Assembly (NCBI GenBank): GCA_023300255.1
Contig: JALZWC010000614.1
Location: 1 to 5,979 of the forward strand
Direction: 5' to 3'
Source: Saprospiraceae bacterium
GTDB taxonomy: Bacteria > Bacteroidota > Bacteroidia > Chitinophagales > Saprospiraceae
Length of the DNA stretch: 5,979 bases
Every line of letters begins with the position of its first letter. Position 1 is the stretch's first letter. A program made the translations under genes and the position numbers. This document shows positions 1-4,989 of the stretch, in pieces. The notes under the pieces are model-generated. The model was not told the DNA's origin. It saw only the letters and a list, made by a program, of their open reading frames with translations, and made no database searches.

Positions 1-39
1 TGGTAGGTTTAAAATGCTACTAATCAAAGAATTATATAG

Positions 40-64
40 AGCCTGCCAAATAAATTTGGCGGCT
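40..64. other. Short inverted repeat (hairpin) downstream of tag
   Basis: GCCAAAT (45-51) and ATTTGGC (54-60) are perfect inverted repeats. AGCC (40-43) and GGCT (61-64) extend the stem to 11 bp, with T44 as a single bulge. The hairpin lies about 50 bp past the tag stop codon and could mark the 3' end of that transcript. No T-run follows on either strand, so a standard intrinsic terminator is not supported. I see no gene in the rest of 1-112. Confidence 0.4.
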
Positions 65-112
65 ACGTATGATTCAAAGCTATTAGCGGTCAGCCTGTTT
101 AGAGTGGTCGGA

Positions 113-670
113 TCAAACATTCGTACACCAAGGAGGATTGCTAGCAACCACTTTTTCATAGATAGGGCATTCCTTCCCATGTGCACCCGGCAAATACCCG
201 GAGCTCATCAGAAATTCGTTCGTAATCTCTCCTCCTGTAAATTTGAATGTTTTCTTAAATAACTTTACCCATTCTTCTCTTGTTTTTGGATAGTGGTGGT
301 CTAGCCATTTTTTAAAGGAACCATACTCTTTTTGTAGGCTTATAATTTGATTAGCATTATGGATTGCAGCATTCACCTTTAGTTTGTTACGTATAATCCC
401 CGCATCTGCCAATAGCCTTGCCCTATCTTTTTCCGTATATTTAGCTACTTTTGAAATATTGAAATTAGAGTAGGCTTTTCTGAAATTATCTTTTTTATTT
501 AAAATAGTGGTCCATGAAAGCCCAGCTTGGTTAATTTCCAATAGGAGTCTTCCAAACAATTCATTATCATTGTCTATAGGAAAGCCGTATTCAAAGTCAT
601 GATAATGGCGATTCACGTTATCATCAGCCATATTCGCCACGGTATTACAATAAGAATTAATTGATTCCAT
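113..670 (-). CDS. tag: DNA-3-methyladenine glycosylase I (Tag)
   Basis: A base-excision repair enzyme that removes 3-methyladenine from alkylated DNA by cutting the N-glycosidic bond; it is cytosolic. The 185-residue length is normal for Tag. The family signature is clear: YHDFEYGFP (23-31), then LEINQAGLSW (44-53), which matches LEGQQAGLSW of E. coli Tag and carries the active-site Glu (here E45) and Trp (W53). DAGIIRNKLK (89-98) is the conserved helix-hairpin-helix region. The zinc site of the family also appears present: C8, H24, and the C-terminal pair H164-x3-C168. The start at 670 is chosen because C8 would be lost from the next Met (M14). The gene is divergent from the membrane protein gene at 706 and seems to stand alone. 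No truncation is seen. The family call is secure; the substrate is inferred from the family. Confidence 0.95.
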   Translation of the reverse strand: MESINSYCNTVANMADDNVNRHYHDFEYGFPIDNDNELFGRLLLEINQAGLSWTTILNKKDNFRKAYSNFNISKVAKYTEKDRARLLADAGIIRNKLKVNAAIHNANQIISLQKEYGSFKKWLDHHYPKTREEWVKLFKKTFKFTGGEITNEFLMSSGYLPGAHGKECPIYEKVVASNPPWCTNV

Positions 671-705
671 ATAAAAAGGTTAACTAAAGGAAAAGTACAC
701 AAAGT
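671..705. promoter_or_regulatory. Divergent intergenic region between tag and the AI-2E family gene
   Basis: Only 35 bp separate the two divergent start codons, so both promoters must overlap here or extend into the opposite gene. On the minus strand TACTTTG (700-706) resembles the Bacteroidota -7 element TAnnTTTG but has one base fewer between TA and TTTG. It would place tag transcription start close to its ATG. It also overlaps the start codon of the plus-strand gene. No convincing -7/-33 pair is visible for the plus-strand gene, and neither start has a clear Shine-Dalgarno sequence. Confidence 0.3.
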
Positions 706-1806
706 ATGAAAAATATTAATCGCTATGTCTTATTTGTTCTAGCAATTTTATTAGTAGGTGGAGTCGTCTACTATCTAAGCGATATTGTAGCCTATATATT
801 AATATCTTGGGTATTGTCCATGTTAGGGCAACCAATCATGCGGTTTCTTATGCAGTTAAAAATTAGTAAATTTAGACTAGGTCCCAATATAAGTGCCGTT
901 TTAACCTTATCCTTTTTCCTAGTTATTTTTGCTGCTTTAATATTAATGTTTGTTCCTTTAATAGCCGAACAGGCCAATAATCTGGCGAAAGTAGATTATG
1001 CCGCTATAGCGACCGCTCTGGAAGAACCTATTCAACAATTCAATAATTGGATTGCTAGAATAGGTATTGCGCCGACAGGTAAAGATACGTCCACACAGGT
1101 CAAAGAAGCGCTGACTGGCTGGTTTGAACCTAGCAAAATTGGTAATCTATTCAGCTCTGCATTAGGCTTTGCAGGTAATTTTTTAGTTGGCTTTTTTTCT
1201 ATCGTGTTTATCACTTTCTTTTTTTTAAAAGAGAAGAATTTATTTTTGAATTTTTTGCTAATGCTTGTGCCTACAGAATACGAATATAAAGTAAAAAAAA
1301 TAATGGCAGCAGTCAGTAAAATGTTGACTCGTTATTTTGGAGGAATTGTTTTTCAAGTGTCTATCATTACTTTGCTTGTTTCTGTATCCTTATCATTGTT
1401 GAGTATTCAAAACGCTTTATTAATTGGTTTCTTTGCTGCTTTAGTTAATGTGATTCCTTTTGTTGGACCAGCTATAGGGGCAACGTTTGCCGTATTTGTT
1501 ACGATTTCTTCTAATCTTAATCTTGATTTCTATACAGAAATGCTTCCATTAATAGGGTGCGTAATAGCTGTTTTTGCAATCATGCAAATGACAGATAATT
1601 TTATCCTCCAGCCTTATATTTTTTCTAATAGCGTATTAGCTCATCCATTAGAAATATTTATTATAATTATGATTGGATCCAAGATAGCTGGGGTCTTAGG
1701 TATGATCCTGGCCATTCCTGGGTATACTGTCATTAGGGTCATTGCCAGCGTTCTTTTGAGTGAGTTTAAAATAGTGAAACAGGTTTCTAATCGAATGGGC
1801 TTGTGA
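706..1806 (+). CDS. AI-2E family transporter (PerM/TqsA-type membrane protein)
   Basis: A 366-residue polytopic inner-membrane protein of the AI-2E exporter-like family (formerly UPF0118; PerM, YdiK, TqsA). Hydrophobic segments fall at about 7-24, 28-45, 62-86, 150-175, 210-234, 237-268, 278-300 and 312-350. Between 87 and 149 there is a more polar loop, where this family usually has its soluble insertion. Family signatures are GFFAALVNVIPFVGPAIGA (241-259) and, near the C terminus, DNFILQP (297-303), HPLEIFIIIMIG (313-324) and GVLGMILAIPG (329-339). The length is typical, and the ATG at 706 is the first Met before the first membrane segment. Members have been linked to autoinducer-2 export or to Na+/H+ antiport, so the substrate here is unknown. 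It is probably monocistronic: the next gene starts 279 bp later, beyond a hairpin-rich repeat. Confidence 0.9.
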   Translation: MKNINRYVLFVLAILLVGGVVYYLSDIVAYILISWVLSMLGQPIMRFLMQLKISKFRLGPNISAVLTLSFFLVIFAALILMFVPLIAEQANNLAKVDYAAIATALEEPIQQFNNWIARIGIAPTGKDTSTQVKEALTGWFEPSKIGNLFSSALGFAGNFLVGFFSIVFITFFFLKEKNLFLNFLLMLVPTEYEYKVKKIMAAVSKMLTRYFGGIVFQVSIITLLVSVSLSLLSIQNALLIGFFAALVNVIPFVGPAIGATFAVFVTISSNLNLDFYTEMLPLIGCVIAVFAIMQMTDNFILQPYIFSNSVLAHPLEIFIIIMIGSKIAGVLGMILAIPGYTVIRVIASVLLSEFKIVKQVSNRMGL

Positions 1807-1861
1807 TATACTTTAGCGTTTCTAGCTGGCGCAAAAGCTCTGCCTTGCGCCTACTATCATG

Positions 1862-1880
1862 GAAGGTTTTACCTTCTTTT
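1862..1880 (+). terminator. Terminator-like hairpin inside repeat copy 1
   Basis: GAAGGT (1862-1867), loop TTT, ACCTTC (1871-1876), then TTTT. This is a compact 6-bp stem with a short T-run, 56 bp after the stop of the AI-2E family gene. It could end that transcript. The equivalent in copy 2 (2863-2877) has ATCTTC on the right side, which still pairs as RNA through a G-U wobble, but its T-run is broken. The stem is short, so strength is uncertain. Confidence 0.4.
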
Positions 1881-1901
1881 AATTCAATTTATTAGCCTAT
1901 C

Positions 1902-1910
1902 AAATAAATT
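1902..1910. repeat. Left 9-bp target duplication AAATAAATT of the 82-bp element
   Basis: AAATAAATT directly abuts the left end of the inserted element and is repeated exactly at 1993-2001. The preceding base is C on both sides (1901 and 1992), so a 10-bp duplication with a one-base-shorter element is also possible. Confidence 0.85.
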
Positions 1911-1992
1911 GAGTGTAAAATAAAGCTGGGGCACTTTTTCCTATAGAAACGACCCGCCTAGCATCCCTACATCCACACTTTGTTTTACACTC
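1911..1992. mobile_element. 82-bp MITE-like element nested in repeat copy 1
   Basis: The ends are terminal inverted repeats: GAGTGTAAAATAAAG (1911-1925) against CTTTGTTTTACACTC (1978-1992), 14 of 15 matching, with the outermost 10 perfect. It is flanked by a 9-bp direct repeat AAATAAATT. Copy 2 of the host repeat reads CAAATAAATCAGAAAA at the same point (2901-2916), with no insert, which serves as an empty site. There is no coding capacity, so it would have depended on a transposase encoded elsewhere. A 9-bp duplication occurs in several IS families, including IS1, IS4 and IS256 types. The GTGTAAA-like end slightly recalls IS256 relatives, but the parent element cannot be named from this window. 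Confidence 0.85.
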
Positions 1993-2001
1993 AAATAAAT
2001 T
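1993..2001. repeat. Right 9-bp target duplication AAATAAATT of the 82-bp element
   Basis: Exact copy of 1902-1910, directly abutting the right terminal inverted repeat. After it the sequence continues as in copy 2 of the host repeat (AGAAAA followed by TGCTTTAATAAGGC). Confidence 0.85.
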
Positions 2002-2085
2002 AGAAAAACTGTGCTTTAATAAGGCACAGCCTTATAAGATAGGAGGCACAAGGCACAGCCTTTGCGCCAGCAATACAACTAAAAC

Positions 2086-2790
2086 ATGGCATCCAGTCTA
2101 AAACAAAAAGGGTTTGAAATAATTGAAAACGTATATTCGGAAAGAGAGGTAAATGAAATTTTACAAATAGTAAAAACCAAAGGCATCGAAAAAAAATTTG
2201 GTATACGAGAATTTCTAGTAGATAATCCAGTAATTAGGGAAAAGATTTTTACAAAGAAACTATTAGAAATCATCGAAAGAATTTCTTTGACTTGTGACAA
2301 ATCAATTAAGTCAATCTATTTCGACAAACCACCAAATGCAAATTGGGTGGTGAATTGGCATCAGGATTTGACCATAAATCTCCGCAATAAAAAAGAGGTT
2401 GAAAATTTCAAAAATTGGAGAGTAACTAAAGAAAGAATTGTTGTTCAGCCAAATAGACAAATGCTAGAAAGCATCTTCACTATAAGGATTCACTTAGATG
2501 ATTGCACAAAAGAAAATGGAGCTTTAAGAGTAATCGAAAACTCTCATAACACAGGGGTAATTGAAATCAAAGAGTGGATAAAAAACAAAGAAGGTGTCGA
2601 AAGAATTTGTGAAGTTAGAAAAGGTGGGATTTTAATAATGAAGCCTTTACTCTTGCATTCTTCCCGAAGAACAGAAAATCAAAAGAATAGACGAGTGATT
2701 CACATAGAATTCACGGATAAACAGCTACCTGCTGGTTTAAAATGGAAAGAAATGATTGAAATAAAATCATCTAGAATCATTGAAGTTTAA
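2086..2790 (+). CDS. Phytanoyl-CoA dioxygenase (PhyH) family Fe(II)/2-oxoglutarate oxygenase
   Basis: A 234-residue, soluble, probably cytosolic oxygenase of the PhyH type, which couples 2-oxoglutarate decarboxylation to hydroxylation of an organic substrate. The iron-binding facial triad is visible: H92-x-D94 in NWHQDLT (90-96), and the distal H191 in LLLHSSRRT (188-196). R202 or R203 in the following strand is the likely 2-oxoglutarate carboxylate ligand. ENGALRVIENSH (143-154) matches the family's NGxLxxxxGSH-like element. The N terminus (KQKGFEIIENVYSEREV) is the normal family start, so ATG 2086 is supported although a repeat ends only 14 bp upstream. Hand counts give about 27% G+C over 2101-2280 against about 44% over 3121-3300 in the Fe-S gene. 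The AI-2E gene is also AT-rich (19 of 60 bases in one line), so transfer is suggestive only. The substrate is unknown. The gene lies alone between two repeat copies. Confidence 0.85.
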   Translation: MASSLKQKGFEIIENVYSEREVNEILQIVKTKGIEKKFGIREFLVDNPVIREKIFTKKLLEIIERISLTCDKSIKSIYFDKPPNANWVVNWHQDLTINLRNKKEVENFKNWRVTKERIVVQPNRQMLESIFTIRIHLDDCTKENGALRVIENSHNTGVIEIKEWIKNKEGVERICEVRKGGILIMKPLLLHSSRRTENQKNRRVIHIEFTDKQLPAGLKWKEMIEIKSSRIIEV

Positions 2791-2807
2791 TCTCAATGAT
2801 CCTAGAT
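2769..2807 (+). terminator. Long hairpin spanning the stop codon of the dioxygenase gene
   Basis: ATCTAGAATCATTGA (2769-2783) pairs with TCAATGATCCTAGAT (2793-2807): 15-bp arms with one A-C mismatch and a 9-base loop that contains the TAA stop (2788-2790). It would fold in the mRNA 3' end. No T-run follows (AATTCGATAATT), so it may be an RNA-stabilising or processing structure rather than a classical intrinsic terminator. Confidence 0.55.
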
Positions 2808-2825
2808 AATTCGATAATTAAATAC

Positions 2826-2978
2826 GCTGGCGCATAGACTCCGCTTTGTGCCTCCTATCATGGAAGGTTTTATCTTCTGTTCTATTCAATACTAGCCTAT
2901 CAAATAAATCAGAAAATTTTGCTTTAATAAGGCAGAGCCTTATGGATAGGAGGCACAAGGTACAGCATTTGCGCCAGC
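2826..2978. repeat. Imperfect palindromic repeat, copy 2 (uninterrupted)
   Basis: A same-orientation copy of the repeat at 1825-2071, starting GCTGGCGCATAGAC and ending GCATTTGCGCCAGC. The left halves differ at about 8 of the first 53 bases. The inner hairpin ATAAGGC/GCCTTAT (2927-2933/2937-2943) is conserved exactly, with only the loop changed (AGA for ACA). It lacks the 82-bp insertion. It lies between the convergent ends of the dioxygenase gene and the Fe-S protein gene, so it may act as a two-way transcript barrier. The remaining 57 bp to 3035 hold only a weak CTAGG/CCTAG inverted pair (3006-3010/3025-3029) and no gene. Confidence 0.85.
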
Positions 2979-3035
2979 GGGTAATTTTATTCTCCAATCT
3001 TACATCTAGGTACGTTCAATAAATCCTAGTCAATT

Positions 3036-4832
3036 TTACTGCATCAATTGAATCTCTCCATCTTTTCCAATGTGAATAGCTCTTAAACTTTCTGTACGTG
3101 TATCAACATCCAATGCACTATTCTCTAATCGTAAAACTCCTCTAGGACATACCGCTGCACAAACACCACAACCTACACAAGATGCCCGCACAATATCCTG
3201 TCCACGCTGTGCATAATGACGCACATCAATACCCATTTCACAATACGTAGAACAGTTACCACAAGAGATGCATTGTCCACCATTCGTGGTAATACGGAAA
3301 CGAGATTTAAATCGCTGCACTAAGCCTAAATAAGCAGCCAAAGGACAGCCAAATCTACACCAAGTCCGATTCCCCATTAATGGATAGAAACCAGTTCCTA
3401 TAATTCCTGCAAAAGCAGATCCTATTAAAAAGCCGTACCAAGTACGAACGGTATCACTATTGAAAATAAATATCTGATAAGTGCCTGTGAAATAAGTGTA
3501 TAAAGTCATCAAAGTCATCACGACTGCAAAGACTAATACAGCATGAATAATCCATCGTTCGTATTTCCATGCTCGCACACTTTTATCAGATAACTGTCTA
3601 TAAGGATCACCCATTGTTTCGGCTAAGCCCCCACAGCCACATACCCAAGAACAGTACCAACGCTTTCCAAAGAAATAAGTAATAATCGGAACGCCTATCA
3701 ATGCTAATGCAATACCCCATACTAACATGAATAATCCTAGGTTACCACCGTTCAATAGGTTGTTCAAATTCCACTCAAAAAAGAAACTATAATTTAGTGG
3801 CCATATACTCTTAAAGTCATAATACGGCTGATTTAATTTGACTAATATTTCTGGTATAATAAAGGCGAATGCTGTTTGAAAAAACATCACCGAAATTGTC
3901 CGAATAATCTGGTAGTTATTATGTCGATACTTAGCAATCATTCTAACGCCCATTACCAACATCACGATTGTATACAGCATTCCATACAAGAACCATTGAC
4001 TTGCAGGATTTCCGCTCAATGCTCTACTAACTGGGTCTGCTATAATTATCCAAGGGGTAATATAGGCTGGACTCCAGTACAATAAAATATAAAAACCGAT
4101 TAAATAAATTCCTGTAATAATGCCTAACCATCCCGTAATATCAGGAGAAGCGGAACGAGCGGGCGTATTCACTTTTTGTTTTTCATAAAACAATACTAAC
4201 CAGACAATTAAGCCCATAATTAAAGCGGTGACGATTGGCCAGAAAAGGTTCTGATTCATATAGAACACCCCATATAATAGGATACCTGCTATTGTCAAAC
4301 CAAGCATCAGACTTCGTATATTCACGGTAAGTCCTCTAGTCATTGGACTATGATAAATATGGTTGTTTTTAATACCGGGCAATGGAATAAAAGACGGAAT
4401 AATAAAGAATATACCACCTAGTATACCTAAGCCAATAGTCGACAACCAATAACGGCCTGGATTCTTTGCGATAGGGCCAATGCTGGATGCTTTTGTGGTA
4501 TTGAGCAACATGTTTTTCACATCTCCATCTCCCATTCTAAAGTCCCACTCCGAGACCCCTTCTGGAAGACCATTTTTAGCTTTTACATCTAAAGATTTTT
4601 GTGCTTCTTTCAATACAGATTTTAGGTCTGATATAAAGGCAAAATTTGAACTGTATGTTTTGCCCAGCAACCCCTTTTGGGTAGCAACTTCTAGTACCTC
4701 TTTTTGTTGAAACACCTTAGAAGTGCTAACTGCGGATGGTGTTAATTGGTATTCTTCTAAACCTAAAGCTAATGTAAAAATAGCTAGTGCTAAAACGAAT
4801 AATCCTAATCCTAATTTTTGAATAATATGCAT
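3036..4832 (-). CDS. Polytopic membrane 4Fe-4S protein, NosR/NapH-like
   Basis: A 598-residue membrane electron-transfer protein. An N-terminal hydrophobic segment (7-24) is followed by a polar stretch of about 100 residues (25-127). Further membrane segments lie near 128-150, 170-190, 195-215, 233-253, 280-298, 312-330, 365-387, 426-447 and 466-485. Two NosR/NapH-like cysteine motifs follow membrane helices: C394-SWV-C398-G-C400 and C492-RFG-C496-P. Two ferredoxin motifs complete it: C521-x2-C524-x2-C527-x3-C531 and C552-x2-C555-x2-C558-x3-C562-P. These should hold two 4Fe-4S clusters. The N-terminal polar domain shows no SGAT-type covalent FMN motif known from NosR, so this is not assigned as NosR itself. 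The ATG at 4832 sits just before the first membrane segment, after a purine-rich stretch (AGAAAAGAGAT). The upstream flavoprotein gene is its likely partner; the acceptor is unknown. Confidence 0.85.
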   Translation of the reverse strand: MHIIQKLGLGLFVLALAIFTLALGLEEYQLTPSAVSTSKVFQQKEVLEVATQKGLLGKTYSSNFAFISDLKSVLKEAQKSLDVKAKNGLPEGVSEWDFRMGDGDVKNMLLNTTKASSIGPIAKNPGRYWLSTIGLGILGGIFFIIPSFIPLPGIKNNHIYHSPMTRGLTVNIRSLMLGLTIAGILLYGVFYMNQNLFWPIVTALIMGLIVWLVLFYEKQKVNTPARSASPDITGWLGIITGIYLIGFYILLYWSPAYITPWIIIADPVSRALSGNPASQWFLYGMLYTIVMLVMGVRMIAKYRHNNYQIIRTISVMFFQTAFAFIIPEILVKLNQPYYDFKSIWPLNYSFFFEWNLNNLLNGGNLGLFMLVWGIALALIGVPIITYFFGKRWYCSWVCGCGGLAETMGDPYRQLSDKSVRAWKYERWIIHAVLVFAVVMTLMTLYTYFTGTYQIFIFNSDTVRTWYGFLIGSAFAGIIGTGFYPLMGNRTWCRFGCPLAAYLGLVQRFKSRFRITTNGGQCISCGNCSTYCEMGIDVRHYAQRGQDIVRASCVGCGVCAAVCPRGVLRLENSALDVDTRTESLRAIHIGKDGEIQLMQ

Positions 4833-4880
4833 ATCTCTTTTCTACTTGTTGGTTGATTTTTTTTAAACCATAAAGGTTTT

Positions 4881-4907
4881 AGAATAGAGAACCGAGAGTA
4901 GAGATGT
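4881..4907. repeat. Left heptamer array (inverted arm)
   Basis: Read on the minus strand this arm is ACAT followed by CTCTACT, CTCGGTT, CTCTATT and CT: three 7-bp units, the middle one diverged. It is the inverted counterpart of the plus-strand array at 4951-4984, sharing the outer AGAATAGAGA and the inner AGAGATGT. Together the arms enclose the hairpin at 4917-4943. They lie within the leader region of the Fe-S protein gene. Confidence 0.7.
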
Positions 4908-4916
4908 ATTTCGCTT

Positions 4917-4943
4917 AAAAACAGACGAAATTCTGTTTTTTTT
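4917..4943. terminator. Bidirectional terminator-like hairpin between the flavoprotein and Fe-S genes
   Basis: AAAAACAGA (4917-4925), loop CGAAAT, TCTGTTTTT (4932-4940), extended by TTT to 4943. The 9-bp stem is flanked by an A-run and a T-run, so it resembles an intrinsic terminator on either strand. On the minus strand it lies about 47 bp after the flavoprotein stop and 84 bp before the Fe-S protein start. It could end or attenuate the flavoprotein transcript, giving the Fe-S gene its own promoter or reduced read-through. The stem has only three G-C pairs, so strength is moderate. Confidence 0.55.
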
Positions 4944-4950
4944 ATGAAGC

Positions 4951-4984
4951 ACATCTCTATTCTCTACTCTCTACTCTCTATTCT
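4951..4984. repeat. Tandem heptamer array (CTCTAYT x4)
   Basis: Four exact-phase 7-bp units: CTCTATT (4955-4961), CTCTACT (4962-4968), CTCTACT (4969-4975) and CTCTATT (4976-4982), preceded by ACAT and followed by CT. The array ends 5 bp before the stop codon of the flavoprotein gene (4990-4992). Its reverse complement matches the left arm at 4881-4907, with one more unit here, as expected from slippage gain or loss. Similar short tandem heptamers are known in cyanobacteria; I do not know a named family for this one. Confidence 0.8.
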
Positions 4985-4989
4985 TTTTT

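Larger units (their letters stand above)
1825..2071. repeat. Imperfect palindromic repeat, copy 1 (interrupted by an 82-bp insertion)
   Basis: This stretch begins GCTGGCGCAAAAGC and ends TTTGCGCCAGC. The two 34-bp ends (1825-1858 and 2038-2071) are inverted repeats with about 30 matches. Smaller hairpins lie inside: GGCGCAA/TTGCGCC (1828-1834/1845-1851), GAAGGT/ACCTTC (1862-1867/1871-1876) and ATAAGGC/GCCTTAT (2019-2025/2029-2035). A second copy in the same orientation lies at 2826-2978. Removing the 82-bp insert and one 9-bp duplicate leaves 156 bp, against 153 bp for copy 2. No open reading frame or clear target duplication of the outer repeat is seen. It fills most of the 279-bp gap between the AI-2E family gene and the dioxygenase gene, ending 14 bp before the latter's ATG. 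Its class (MITE-like, REP-like or structured RNA) is not known to me. Confidence 0.85.

Noticed and set aside
14..262. 82-codon plus-strand open frame
   Set aside because: It lies mostly antisense to the end of the well-supported tag gene and its translation shows no recognisable family features.
792..1214. Minus-strand open frames at 792-977 and 1032-1214
   Set aside because: Antisense to the AI-2E family gene, short and without any motif.
2079..2300. 73-codon minus-strand open frame over the start of the dioxygenase gene
   Set aside because: Antisense to a gene with clear catalytic motifs; it reads as a by-product of AT-rich coding sequence.
1825..2978. Integron attC sites flanking the dioxygenase gene as a gene cassette
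   Set aside because: The repeats are palindromic and flank one gene, but no GTTRRRY/RYYYAAC core sites are found at the ends and no integrase is present.
2826..2978. Target duplication around repeat copy 2 (TAATT at 2815-2819 and 2982-2986)
   Set aside because: The matches are only 5 bp, AT-only and not directly next to the repeat ends, so chance is likely.
4881..4984. CRISPR array
   Set aside because: The repeated unit is 7 bp, directly tandem and without spacers.
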